A model generated the notes under the pieces. It was not told the DNA's origin, made no database searches, and saw only the letters and a list, made by a program, of their open reading frames with translations. DNA of 64,000 nt, from NCBI RefSeq assembly GCF_029962835.1, contig NC_080579.1, positions 80,617,959 through 80,681,958 on the forward strand, read 5' to 3'. Below are positions 13,595 through 25,162 of this stretch, in pieces (within the stretch, counting starts at the first letter, position 1; each line of letters begins with the position of its first letter). The DNA comes from Magnolia sinica. Taxonomy: Eukaryota > Streptophyta > Magnoliopsida > Magnoliales > Magnoliaceae. Made by a program: the position numbers and the translations under genes.

Positions 13595-13862
13595 GGTTTC
13601 AATCAAATATACTAGCATATACCAGCATTTCAGTAGACATTTACTGGCGCTTATTGGGGATTTCTTGGCGTTTTGAGAAAGCACTGGTAAAAGTGTATAA
13701 ACCGCCGGCAAATGTTACATTAGGTGGAAACTGCCAGTAAAACCTTTACCGATGGAGCTTTTACCGGCACTTTTCTGACCGCCAGTAAACATTTTACTAA
13801 GCGATTTTCTTAGTCTTTACCAGCGGTTTTAACCGTCGGCAAAAGATGGTTTTCTTATAGCG
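13595..13862 (-). mobile_element. Degenerate CACTA-like transposon end
   Basis: On the minus strand from about 13862 the sequence starts CACGCTATAAGAAAACC, close to a CACTA terminus. It is followed by repeated subterminal motifs of the form TTTTGCCGACGGTTAAAACC and TTTACTGGCGGTC. This 'ACCGCCGGTAAA' style of palindromic subterminal unit is typical of plant CACTA ends and differs from the AGCGACGAAAA units of the large element in this window. Only one end is recognised. The sequence to its right (ACTACTTGAGCTTGTAAAAT, 13863 onward) matches that near 2347, suggesting insertion into a copy of that repeat. Confidence 0.4.
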
Positions 13863-14677
13863 TGTACTACTTGAGCTTGTAAAATTGGATTTTGATATGT
13901 TGCAATTGATGCACCAAAGTGCAGTAATGGATATTTCATGGTAAGATTTTCACAATCTTTTAGTAATGTAATTAGGAAGAAGTAGATCACAACTTGTTTG
14001 GACATAGAAAAGGTAAAAGAACAAAAATGGGTTCCTGTCATTGGTATGAAGAATGGCCTTATAGCCTCTTCATTGGAAATATTCCCTTCAATTTCTCACC
14101 AAACGGCTTAGAAGTCACGTTTGGGTGTTCTGGCAAGATTGTTGGGATCTTCCTCCCGAGGAACCTGAGCACTGGAAAGAGTCAAAGGTCTCAATTTGGC
14201 ATTCATCACCAAATTCTCTCCTCATCCCATTTTACCACAAATTAGAGATGGTATCATTTACTACGAATAGGGATCTTCACAAAGCTATATTGTTGAGCAA
14301 GATGAAAGTTTGGAATCCTTCAATGGTGGGCACTATATGCAACTCTGGGATTAGGATCTTTAGCATTCTGGCCCATATTTGATGTGAATCACTGATTATT
14401 GATATTAGTTTGATGTTTGGTTTCAGGGTGGAATTCAATAAGGGCAAGGTTGATGAATCTTTCATGATGTATGCTGGAGCGAGAGTTGAGGGACTTGCCT
14501 CCCCGCAACTTTGCCAAACTAAAATGTGTTTCTTGTGTCAATCAAGAGAAGCCCACAACTATAAATCCTGGCTCTGCGGTCTTGGAGGTACAAAATTTAT
14601 AGGTCATGGGGACCCAATCGTTTGGACCATCAAAGAACAATGCTAGATTGATGTTGGGAGAGGTTAGGCTGGCTAGT
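13863..14677 (+). other. Pre-insertion locus left of the Tekay element
   Basis: This segment and 61222 to about 61395 were contiguous before the Tekay insertion, because they meet at the AGATA target-site duplication. It contains an RRM-like fragment and several overlapping open stretches (14125-14382, 14410-14646) that look like a decayed coding region with frameshifts. I cannot identify a full gene. Confidence 0.5.
13994..14245 (+). pseudogene. RRM-like coding fragment
   Basis: The frame reads YSLFIGNIPFNFSPNGLEV, then GKIVGIFLPRNLSTGKS. This fits the RNP2 strand (LFIGNIPF), helix 1 and the 'G-x-V-x-x-hydrophobic-x-P-R' strand of an RNA-recognition motif. The RNP1 segment (usually GFGFVRF-like) is degraded after about 14190. 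Some plant LINE-type or cellular RNA-binding proteins have such an N-terminal RRM, so it may come from a retroelement ORF or from a host gene. No start, intron structure or second domain could be established. Confidence 0.35.
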
Positions 14678-14682
14678 AGATA
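14678..14682 (+). repeat. Target-site duplication AGATA, left copy
   Basis: AGATA immediately precedes the Tekay 5' LTR and recurs at 61217-61221 directly after the 3' LTR. A 5-bp duplication is the size made by Ty3/gypsy integrases. It shows that everything between belongs to one insertion plus later nested events. Confidence 0.9.
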
Positions 14683-15697
14683 TTTAAGACTCGTATCCTA
14701 GTCCGTACCATTCCGTAGGCTTCCATGGTCCTCCCGGTCAAATACTGACAACCCTCGACCCGTATCCAACGTTTACACGCGATCCTAAGCTGAGTCCTGT
14801 ATACCAAAGTTGGCTCAATTGGAAACTTATATCTTAGCGACCGCGCCGTCGCCGCGGTTCTAACGCCATGACTTGCACACCGAACCGATACCCAGGTCAG
14901 AAGATGTGGGCCTGCGTTCATTCTGAAGAAACGCCGCGCGTTGCGAACTTTTAAGGAATCTCTACGACATGTCACATCAAATCAAGTCAAGTACACCACC
15001 TTTCCTCCATGCCACCTCACCCAACAACAAGTACAAGTGGCCTCTCTCTCTTTTCCCACAAGTCAACCCTCTCTCTCCCCTCACCACTCCTCTTTTACAA
15101 GTTTTCAAACAAACCCATCCCTCTTTACAAAATTTCAAACTAAACCCATGCCTCCCCATCACCCTTCCTTACAACCACCATTCCACCCATCCCTTTTATC
15201 CTTTATTTTCTCTTTATCTCAATTATCAAACACTCTCCCAAGCTCCATACGTCCAAGCCTTCCCAAGCATTTCCAAGAGCAACAAGTGTGGCCCATTTTC
15301 CCTACCCTCTCATCCCCACCATCAAAACCCTATCATCCACCGTTAAAAGTTGAGCATAAGAGCATATAAGCCTAAGGGAGCAAGAAGGAGGCCAATAAGG
15401 TGGGTGATATACCGTAGTTTTCGATTTTAAGGGCCCACCTGTTGTGGGACACACATAATGTATGCATTGTTTAAGGGAGGGCCCATTAGTAGCGGGGTCC
15501 CTCCCCTTTCACGTGTCTCTCTCTCTTTTTATCTATCATGATTAGAGTGGGCCCCACAAATATGTGTTATGTACCATCTGACAGTGTGGCCCATTGTATT
15601 GCAGGTGGAGATCCACACTATCCATTGTTGGGAAGGTGGAGATTCCCACACTGGATTGAATAATATATGCCATACTATATTTATATTATATTCATAG

Positions 15698-15756
<59 letters not shown>

Positions 15757-17805
15757 TACATACAATGGTGGGCCACATATATGTGGGACCCACCATGATG
15801 TGCTGTGTGCAAACCGTCCAGCGTCCAGAGACGCTGGATGTAGCCAGGCCGACCGTGAAGTGTGGACGGATGGTGTGGTGTACTGACACCACAAAAATAA
15901 TAGCTTGGTTCAAAACGTTTGAGTGGACTACTCCTACAGGCCCCACCTTGAAGTATAAATCAAATCCAAGCCATCCATTCTTTTCTTGAGATCATTTTAG
16001 GCGTTGAGCCGAAATTTGAGACCTATCGATCAGGGGTTGTAGAATCCAATGGTCGAATTGGATTTTTCAGATGCGGGCCCTATACTTGAAAAACTGTGGA
16101 AAAAATAAAATAAAATGCAGCAGCTGACGCTGCTGCAGCCAAAAGGCACGCAGGCAGCGCCTACGCGCTGACGGACGGACGGACGCCCCACCATGATGTG
16201 TGTCTATCATCAACACCGTGCATTTTGTTGGGTCCCCTCTGACAGTGGGCCACCCCAAAAATCGGCTGTACATGGGACTCATGGCCCACACGGTAGGAAA
16301 TAGTGGGTTGAACGTCTGTCATTGAAACCCTTTTGGGTTAGAAGGTTTGGATCAATATGAAATTTGTTTTTCCTATCCATTCAGGTCCATGTGACCTTAT
16401 CAACCGTTTGGATGGCATATAATCATTACGGTGGCCCCCATGTTTATGTGGCCTTGTCAACATATTGGATGATAAATAAACATTACGATGGCCCTTGGGC
16501 CATGTGACCTCATCCACAGGATGGGTGGAAAATAAACATTTCGGTGGGCTCCATATCTGGGTGATCTTATCCATGGGTTGGGTGGAAAATAGACATTATG
16601 GTGGACCCCACATGGGACCCACTTATGTATGTATTGTATCCACACCTTTCATTGATGTGGGCCTCCACCATGAGGTATGTGATTTATTTATGACTGTCCA
16701 TCCCTATGGGACCCACCATGATGCATGTGTTTCATCCAAACTATCCAACCATTGAAATCCTTGGGACCTTATGATCAGATGGGATGGGAAATAAATGTTA
16801 TGGCGGGCCTTGGGAATTTTAATAGTGGTAATTATTATCACCACTTACATTTGGGGTGTGGCCCATTTGTTATACACGGGGCCCATTGACGTAGCCCATT
16901 TGATATACACATGGCCCATGTGGTGTGGTCCACTTACCATACTTATGGCCCATTGTTGAGGCCCACCTTGATTTGTATAAAGGCCCGTTGTTGGGGTCCA
17001 TGTTATGAGGCTCATTGTGATGTTTGCGAGGCGTATGTGATTAGGCCCACCTTAATGTATATATGGGCCCATGCTATGTGGCCCATTTGATGTATCTGAG
17101 GTCCATGGGTTGAGGCCCAATGGGATGTATATAAGGCCTATTGCAATGTATGATTCCACCATAGTTTATGTAATGATGTTTTGGCGGCCATGCCTTGGGA
17201 GCAATGATGGTTTGATGTCCACATTGTAAGGATAATGTTGGTTAAACGTCCGCATTATGACTCTCCCTAGGGCCCATTGATAGGCCCATACTTGTAGTGT
17301 GTAGTCCGTCTAGGCTCATCATCGTTATGAACAGAGCCCATCACCGCATAACTTGTTTAGTATAGATCCATGATTCATGCTCATACGCATCATATGCATG
17401 CTTGATATGAGGAGTGACTGGTCATAGCATATGCCTTTGGGCAGATTGTTTATGGGCTCCCTGATAGGCAGAGTTGCCCTTCATGAGCGCGTGGTACGCG
17501 CAGGACTGTTGCATGACTGGTAGTGTGATTCATGCATTTCACATTTGTATGACATGATTACTATACGCCCTAGCGACATCAGGGTTATGACCTCCACAAA
17601 CACATCGTGGATTGCAGGATCGGATACCGAAAATATTATTACTAAGCATCGGGCGCCGTAGATGTCCCTGGGTGAAAATCCCTAAACCCGATGGTACCAG
17701 AGGATGACTTCAACGTCGAGACCGAGTGGATGTATGAGCGCACAAAAGCCGAATACCAGGAGGCCACGTCTCCCATTGTGTCGTGGTCGGTTGGAAAGGA
17801 GTGTG
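14683..17805 (+). mobile_element. Tekay 5' LTR, first part (before the CACTA insertion)
   Basis: The LTR starts at TTTAAGACTCG (family TGTAAGACCCG) and runs until it is cut by CACTA at 17806. It contains GTGGGCCC modules and a (TA)n/(CA)n microsatellite around 15704-15757. It aligns with the 3' LTR from 56329 on. The 3' LTR has about 110 bp extra near 58482-58590 that is absent here. Open frames inside are LTR sequence, not genes. Confidence 0.9.
17803..17805 (+). repeat. CACTA target-site duplication GTG, left copy
   Basis: GTG precedes CACTA at 17806 and recurs at 48151-48153 after TAGTG. The uninterrupted sister LTR at about 60410-60420 reads GGAAAGGGGTGTGGCCTTAC, containing a single GTG at this point, so the empty site is visible in the same window. 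Confidence 0.93.
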
Positions 17806-18760
17806 CACTACAAAAAATACCACTTTTAGCGATGAAAATTTTCGTCGCTAAAAGTCAGATTTTCGTAGCTAAAACCCTTTAGCGACGAAAATTTTTGTCG
17901 CTAAATTCGTCGCTAAAAGACCGACGTACAAGGATTTTATCGGCGAAAAATCCAATTCGTTGCTAAAGCAAGCTTTTTAGCGATGAAAATTTTCTTCACT
18001 AAAAAAACTGTACAAGACTTTCGCTGCTAAAAGAATTCATTACACTTTTAGCGACGAAAATTTTCGTCACTAAAAAACCTGTACAAGACTTTTAGCAGCG
18101 AAAATTTTTGCTACTAGAAAAATTTGTTACACTTTTAGCGATGAAAATTTTCATCGCTAAAAAAACTGTACAAGGATTTTAGCAGCGAAAATTTTTGCTG
18201 CTAAAAAATTCGTTGCACTTTCTTAAAAAATTTCCAAGACTTTTAGCAGCGAAAATTTTCGCTGCCAAAAAATCATTCCACTTTTAGCGACGAAAATGTT
18301 CGTCGTTAAAAAAACTGAACAATACTTTTAGCGGCGAAAATTTTCGCTGCTAAAAATTCATTCCACTTTTAGCGACGAAAATTTTCGTCACTAAAAAACC
18401 TTTACATGGCTTTTAGGAGCGAAAATTTTCGTTGCCAAAAAATTCGTTACACTTTTAGCAACGAAAGCTTTCGTCACTAAAAAACTTTACAGGACTTTTA
18501 GCAGCGAAAATTTTCGCTGCTAAAAATAAATTACAAAACTTTTAGCTACAAAAATTTTCATCGCTAAAAGTCTATTTTTTTTAATATACAGCTCAAAATT
18601 CCACACAAAATTCCTGATATATACCTGTTAACAATATATTTCATCATATTCATCCTGATATACACCTATTATATAATATATTTCATCATATTCACATTCA
18701 CATCCATCTAAATTGACCTAAACCCAAACATAAACTACATTCATCCAAACACAAACAGTC
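17806..18760. repeat. CACTA left terminal inverted repeat (~0.95 kb) with subterminal palindromes
   Basis: From 17818 to about 18575 there are some two dozen half-units related to TTTTAGCGACGAAAA and TTTTCGTCGCTAAAA, often joined as near-perfect 30-bp palindromes. The variants AGCAGCGAAAA/TTTTCGCTGCT alternate with them. In En/Spm such subterminal repeats bind TnpA. The inner part (18590-18760) has no such units but still matches the right end in inverse orientation, for example the segment around GTGTTTGGATGAATGTAGTT read on the minus strand. Confidence 0.88.
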
Positions 18761-18829
18761 TTATTCGCATCACATTCATTCATGCATAAATACATATAAA
18801 CTTAACATCATAAACAAATATACAAAAAA

Positions 18830-20615
18830 TCACAATGATGAAGGCAGAGGTGGTGGGGCATCGGTGGGTAAGCATACAGCGAAAACATGAAACATCTCCA
18901 TCATCCGTCGCTCATGCTCCACTCGCATCTCCTCCATCCTCCTCTCCTGCTCCTCCCTCTGCCTCGCTAGCTGATCGTCCATCCTCGTCTCCTACTCCTC
19001 CCTCTGCCTCGCAAGCTCTTCCTCTATCCTCGTCTCCTGCTCCTCCCTCTTCCTCGCCAGCTCCTCCTCTATCCTCCTCTCCTGCTCCTCCCTCTGCCTC
19101 GCCAGCTGATCCATCATCTTCCTCTCCTGCTCCTCCCTCTGCCTGTCCAGCTGATCTTTGATGTCATCGATGACGACCCGTAGCTGCTGAACCTCTCTCT
19201 TTACGGTATCAGCTCGGCGTATGACGCTATCACCAACAACGATGGATCGGCTGGAGGTAGCTCTAGCGGGTGCCATGAGCTTGGCATCATGGCCAAACCC
19301 ACACACATATCCAGAACGGGTGCCAAGCACCTGACTCAGGATCTCTGGCTTACTCCGCTGAGTATCATCAAGAGTGGGCTGACTGCGTAAGGTGTCCATC
19401 TCCTCCTGTAATGAAAACATATGAATTTTCATAATAAATGACATTATTATAATTTAATGCAAATAAATTTTACAATGTAAGGATCTTTACCCAAATCTCG
19501 CTGGCTCTAGGATGTACCCAAGATCCCGTCGCCTGTCGACAGTGATCCCTTTTTAGAAGTCTACTGGTCTAGGCTCCTGGCCAGTGACAGAATCTCGCTG
19601 CGCAATCGAAAAGACAATAGAGTTGATATAAATGCATGGAAAGAATATATAAACGTAATAATTACCAGTACTTTCTTACCATGTCGTGACAAAGTCGTAC
19701 AAATGACTTTGAACCAGCTACATGGTTCACATCTAACTTTCCTCTGTTATCAGAATTTATTTTGCTCATCTTCTGAACACATTATTCATAATACATTGTT
19801 ATTAATTATGAATTTAATTATTACGTTAAGATATCATAAATATGTAAATATTACCTAAAAAGAATCAGACGAAAACCTATCATAGAGTATCCGCTAGTCC
19901 TCATCGGTCACGTGCAGCGGTGTGGACTGTACCGCCTCCTCGTGGCTCATGCACCGCTTGTACTGCCAGTGTAACTTACTGCGGTAATCCTTGAATCGCT
20001 CCTTCATCATGTCGTCGACGATATGGGAGATGTGCGGAACACTCAAATCCAAGTCAAATTTATCTTGCAGCGTAAATAATAAATTAAGACAATAAACTTA
20101 TTAAGAAAATAACTTAACCGTAAGTGAACTTTTATAAAATAAATTTTAATTTACTAAAATTTACCTGAAGGCGCTGCCGGATGAGCTGCCGCACATCATC
20201 TATCACGTCTCCCCAACAGGGGGTCGTGGGGGGATCAGAGATCAGCATAAGACACCAGCCTTCGATGTAAACAACATGGCATTGTTCCCAACAGGTCTAA
20301 TGCAGTCCTGTGGAAACTTTACTGTCACCCTACCCTCATGCGTAAGTCGCTCTAAAAGTAACCCGCGCATGGGTCCACGTCCTCGTCGGCTGGTCGACGA
20401 CGCTGTTGCAAAAGAAATATGTAAGTCTAAACATAAACAGAAATCATTAAAAGAAATATATGTCTAGACTTACATGCAGTACTCGGTGTATGCGCGACTG
20501 AGGGATCAGACGCCTGCGATGCAACATGTGACGGCGATGCTGGCTCCGTCGCATCACGGGTAAAAAGGGTAAATCCAGTGCGCGAACGACGTACTCTCTC
20601 ACCTGGTGCCATCAC
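18830..20615 (-). pseudogene. Transposase_24/TnpA-type (Ptta/En-Spm) CACTA protein, decayed
   Basis: Second CACTA gene. A likely first exon (MMAPGERVRRSRTGFTLF..., 20615 to about 20475) ends at a GTAAGT donor. The next exon starts after TTGCAACAG near 20408 and includes GRVTVKFPQDCIRPVGNNA. An exon near 20070-19855 carries VPHISHIVDDMMKERFKDYR and PLHVTDED, typical of the family just before a Trp that is here a stop (TAG). Further exons include SKSFVRLCHDM, then, after TTACAG at 19404, EEMDTLRSQPTLDD. The C-terminus is a charged coiled coil of RQREEQE/RMEE repeats ending at 18830, with one CAG-to-TAG stop at 18992-18994. In En/Spm, TnpA binds subterminal repeats. Exon limits are inferred. The Ser/Pro-rich frame opposite the coiled coil is its antisense. 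Confidence 0.75.
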
Positions 20616-21413
20616 TGAATATGTGCGAGCTACGAACTTATAAATTTAAACAATGTCAATACAAGTGGAATGTACTAAAATATTATACAAGTAGTGTTGA
20701 CGGTACAATGCATTTGTGCTTATGCTTAGAGAGATGATTAAAATATGATTAGACCATTACACTATATGCTAGCAGAATATAATAAAACTGTAAACTTTAA
20801 TTTATAACCATTGAAAATTCCATTATATATTGTCATTCTATATTAAATACACATATTTCGTTGTAATACGAAACAACTTTGAGGTAAACTATCCGAAGTA
20901 CTCCCTGCGTAAGCTATCGTATGCTTAAGAAGCATATGTCATTTCATGTGAAGCACTCGACATATTTATAGCCAACATGCCAGTCACAATAGGAGAAATC
21001 TGGTCTCTTGGGACTCCATTCAGATGTGCAAGTGATAGAGTTGCATCTTCCATATCTCGTTTCCCACGGTTATATATCTCTATCAACCCCGGAATTTTTT
21101 GGGATGGCATAATCTTTCCTCTGAGTCATCGTCGATATATTCTACTCTACACTCATCGATCAGACCGGGTATCTTTATGGCCCTACCAGAAGAAGATAGG
21201 ACCGAAACATCCATCTGCAACAGCTGATGAAGTATGTTGCGTGATTCTGCTATGCTCCAGTTTAAGGTGGACATGATCAGAAATTGACTCAACTGCAAAT
21301 GTGGATTATAAATAAGTCAATAAAAAGAATTAATCATGACTTGTAATTTTCACGTATACATGGAATACATAAATTATTTGAATTAAAAAATGACATGTAA
21401 ATCATGTGTACAT
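20616..21413 (-). other. Interval between the two CACTA transposase genes
   Basis: It contains minus-strand open stretches at 21083-21298 and 20925-21110 sharing the phrase KIPGLI(D/E) in two frames. They could be remains of one short exon (SLAHLNGVPRDQISPIVTGM), but I do not recognise a family. It may be the 5' end of the TnpA-type gene or the 3' UTR of the TNP2-type gene. Confidence 0.4.
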
Positions 21414-24400
21414 TTAATAATCGTCATCTGTATCACTATCGCTTAGGGCTATTTCTTCACCATCACTATCGCTGATCAGTATTTCATCCTCATTGTCCGT
21501 AACGTCGTCATCAATAAAACCGCTATCATCTGTAACAATATCACGTATTATTGAGGCATCAACATGATCAGGTGGCACATCATCTCTATCTAATTGCACC
21601 ACATCAATATCAACACTTGAATCAGTCCCTGTATCCCTAGATGGCATGTCTTCTTGATATGCTTCTTCAACCCTAAACATGTCATTTCCCTCATCCTCGC
21701 TATCTTTAACTTCTGGTACAGGAACATCAAATATATTCCTAGGCTTTATTTTCTACACCACGTGCCAAAAACCACCTAACTTGGTGTCAGTGAGGTAAAA
21801 TACTTGTTCGGCTTGACTGGTGAGGACAAATGGGTCGTCTTTAAACCACTTTCGAGATAAATTTATTCTTGTAAAGTAGTTGTCAGTCTGTATTCCCAAC
21901 TTCTTATTTCTAATATCTCACCAATCACATCTAAACAAGTACACCCACTTTCTCATACAATAACTGAACTCAATAATATCTATTAAAATGCCATAAAAGT
22001 CAATTTCATCCTCCTCATTTGTTCCCTTCACAACCACCCCACTATTTTGTGTGGTCCTGTACTTCTCACGTTCTTCGGTGTGAAATCGAATCCCGTTTAC
22101 AATACAACCTATATATCTAGATACACGTATATCAGGGCCACATGCCAGTGAGTATAATGCATCAGACGTATCCGTAGAGTTGCTCGTGCGCAACGTCTTC
22201 ATCTATTATCATGTACAGAATATAATTGTTTAGGAATTTTCATAAGTTAAAATAATGTGCAATATAACAAAAATGCTAAGTGCGGTGAGCTACAATGTGA
22301 AATCTTACACGTTTGGCGAACCATTCTGGAAACTGATCCTGATGCATTCGATCATAATTTGTGGAGAATTTGGACTTCATCTTGTCTATGTGTTCGCTAC
22401 ACATAAATGACACGTCATCAGCAAGAAACATTAAGATCATCGTATGTAGAGAAAATAATAATCGAAGGAAGACTTACTCCAAGTACGACTCTATTTCTTC
22501 ACAATTATGCAACACATACCACTGCACCTTTGCTAGATCCCCAAGGTCCATATCCTGAAACGTCGGGGATCCTAAAAGACGAACGTTATGTGCAAATACA
22601 GATATGAGTCCTTGTTCATGCTCCTGCCCTTCATCGGCATTCTGATCTTCTCGGTTGAATCTAGTCTCTATGCCACGAAAATACATGGAGCAAAATGTAA
22701 GGCACTCATTATCAATGTACGCTTCAGCTATCGACCCCTCCGATCGTGCCTTATTCCTCACAAATCGTTTCAGTGTGTGAAGGTATCTGTACGCAAAACC
22801 ACTATGCTATACGTATGAAAATATGGATATATATAGTTTATGGAATGAATAAAAATTTTAACATATTGGTACCACCTTTCGATCGGATACATCCAACGAT
22901 ATTGTACTGGGCCTGCAAGCTTCGCCTCGTGCAGTAAGTGAATCGCTAGGTGTAGCATGACATCGAAAAATGCAGGTGGAAATATTCTTTCAAGTTTGCA
23001 AAGGATTACGGTAATGTCCCTCTCCAGTCGTTTAATAACATCTACATTCAATGATCTCGAATACAAATCCTTAAAGAATATCCCCAACTCAATCAGTGCT
23101 ACACTAATATTCTTGCTCAAGAATTCACGAATCACAACCGGTAGTAGGCGTTGCAGAAGGACGTGACAATCATGACTTTTCATTCCTGTTACCTCACAGT
23201 CCGTAACGTTTACGCGTCGAGATATGTTTGACGCATACTCATCGAGAAACTTCACCGATCTCAACCATTCACATAAATGCTTTCTCTCTAGTTTTGTCAA
23301 CGTGTAGCAGGCTGTTGGTATAGTATACGAATTTTCATGTGGTTTTAAACCCATTTCTTGTAGATCCAATCGAGCCTTGAAACTGTCTTTTGTTTTCTTC
23401 TCTATGTTCATCAATGTTCTGAAGACATTGTTACATATATTTTTCTTAATATGCATGACATCCAAGTTGTGTCACAATTTTAGATCACTCCAATAGGACA
23501 AGTCAAAAAAGATGCTCTTCTTCCTCTAGTTATAGTCCAATACTGTACATTTCCTCTTCTTCAAGTGCGATGCCTTACCAAATCTAACTTTTCTGATGTT
23601 ACTCAGTTGCTGCATCACGTCTTCTCCAGGTAGCTCTTTCGGAGGTAGCCTATGATCTTGTTTGCCATCAAAGATCATCGTCTTCCTACACCAACTATGA
23701 TCGCTCGGAAGGAAGCGACGATGGCCCATATAACACGTTTTCCTACCATGCTTCAATGACAATGAACAAGTCTCAATACCACATGAAGGACAAGACAACT
23801 TGCCCTTCGTGCTCCACCCAGATAAATTTTCATATGTTGAAAAGTTATTTATCGTCCACAAGACCGCTGCATGCAATCGAAATGTCTGTCCTGCAAATGC
23901 ATCATACGTTTGTACACCTTGACTCCACAACTCGTTTAACTCATCTACTAACGGTCGCAAATACATATCAATGTCATTCCCAGGTGACCTGGGTTCAGGA
24001 ATAAGCAATGACATCATAAAAAATGACTCCTTCATATACAACCAAGGAGGTAAATTGTAGGGTATAAGTACCACTGGCCACATGCTGTACGAGCTACTCA
24101 TATTACCAAATGGATTAAAATCATTACTTGCAAGGCCTAGTCGAACATTGCGAGAATCCTCTCCAAACCAGTCATGTTGCTTGTCAAAATTTTGCCAAGC
24201 TTTAGAATCCGCAGGGTGCCTCAGTGTACTATCATCATGAACATGTTTCTCCTTATGTCACCTCATATCTTCAGCCGTCTTACGAGACATAAACAATCTT
24301 TACAATCTGAGTTTCAATAGGAAGTACCTTAACACCTTTCGCGGGATTTTCTTACCCCTGGATCTGTCATTCTTCCACCTAGACTCTCCAAATTCTTGAC

Positions 24401-25120
24401 ACTCTTTAGCCTTATCATGCTTTTTTCAATATAATAAACAATCATTTATATATGCATGTATGAGTTCATAACCAAGGCCCAAGTCTCGCATCAAGGATTT
24501 TGCCTCGTAATGAGACTTTGGCAATGTCTCACCATCCGATAATACTTCTTTCAACAACTCAAGCAACATGTCAAACGATTTATTACTCCAACGATTTATT
24601 ATCTTCAAATGAAGTAACTTTGTAAGAAAATTCAACTTGGAGAAGTTCTCATACCCCGGATAAAGTGGACGTTGTGCATCCCTCAACAACCTACTAAACT
24701 TTTCTGATTCGACATCACCCATTGGAGGAATATCTTGACTACTGCTTTTCACTACAAAATCAGTATCCGCAGCTGTTCCCCTGAACACTTCTCCTATGAT
24801 ATCTAACATTTCGTTAACGTCTTCATCCTCGTCATCCGGCACAATTGAGTCAGCAAGGACTTTAGTGGGCTCAACTTTATGGGTCATATCTTCACCATGA
24901 TAGATCCACCAAGTGTAACCCTGGTCAATCCCAACTATGAACAAATCGTCCTCTACTTTATCTAAAGTTTTATATATCATGTTCTTGCATTTTTGACATG
25001 GACACCTAATCCTATTCCTTGAATCTGCCCGATTTCGCGCAAATTCCATGAACTCTTGAACCCCTTGTTTATACTCTGGGCCAAACCTATTCTTAGCTCA
25101 CATCCAACTCTTATCCAAGT
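21414..25120 (-). pseudogene. TNP2-type CACTA transposase, nonsense-decayed
   Basis: Domains in order on the minus strand: Transpos_assoc with the zinc-binding CPCQKCKN (about 25015-24985); Transposase_21/TNP2 core (HPADSKAWQNFD, LPPWLYMKESFFMMSLLIPE, then NLDVMHIKKN near 23465); DUF4218 (PAFFDVMLHLAIHLLHEA, then ARSEGSIAEAYIDNECLTF); DUF4216 (ACGPDIRVSRYIGCIVNGIR, TTQNSGVVVKG); and an acidic Asp/Ser tail to 21414. An 89-bp intron is inferred at 22875-22787, with further donors near 22480 and 22310. The first exon visible starts after TTTTCATTGTAG at 25121. One frame runs from 25120 to 22876 without a frameshift but has in-frame stops at 25098, 24426, 24300, 24258, 23526 and 23472. Two more (21918, 21753) lie in the last exon. 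Most replace Trp, Gln or Arg. Confidence 0.88.
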
Positions 25121-25162
25121 CTACAATGAAAAGACTAAAGTCAGTTTACGAAAATAGCTTTA

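Noticed and set aside
15692..15989. ORFs with IYIYIYIY and HTHTHT runs
   Set aside because: They are translations of the (TA)n/(CA)n microsatellite in the 5' LTR.
17818..18575. CRISPR-like array of palindromic repeats with spacers
   Set aside because: The units are CACTA subterminal repeats. The spacing is irregular, the intervening sequence is itself repeated, and the genome is a plant's.
18835..19161. Ser/Pro-rich plus-strand ORF
   Set aside because: It is the antisense of the RQREEQE coiled coil of the TnpA-type gene on the minus strand.
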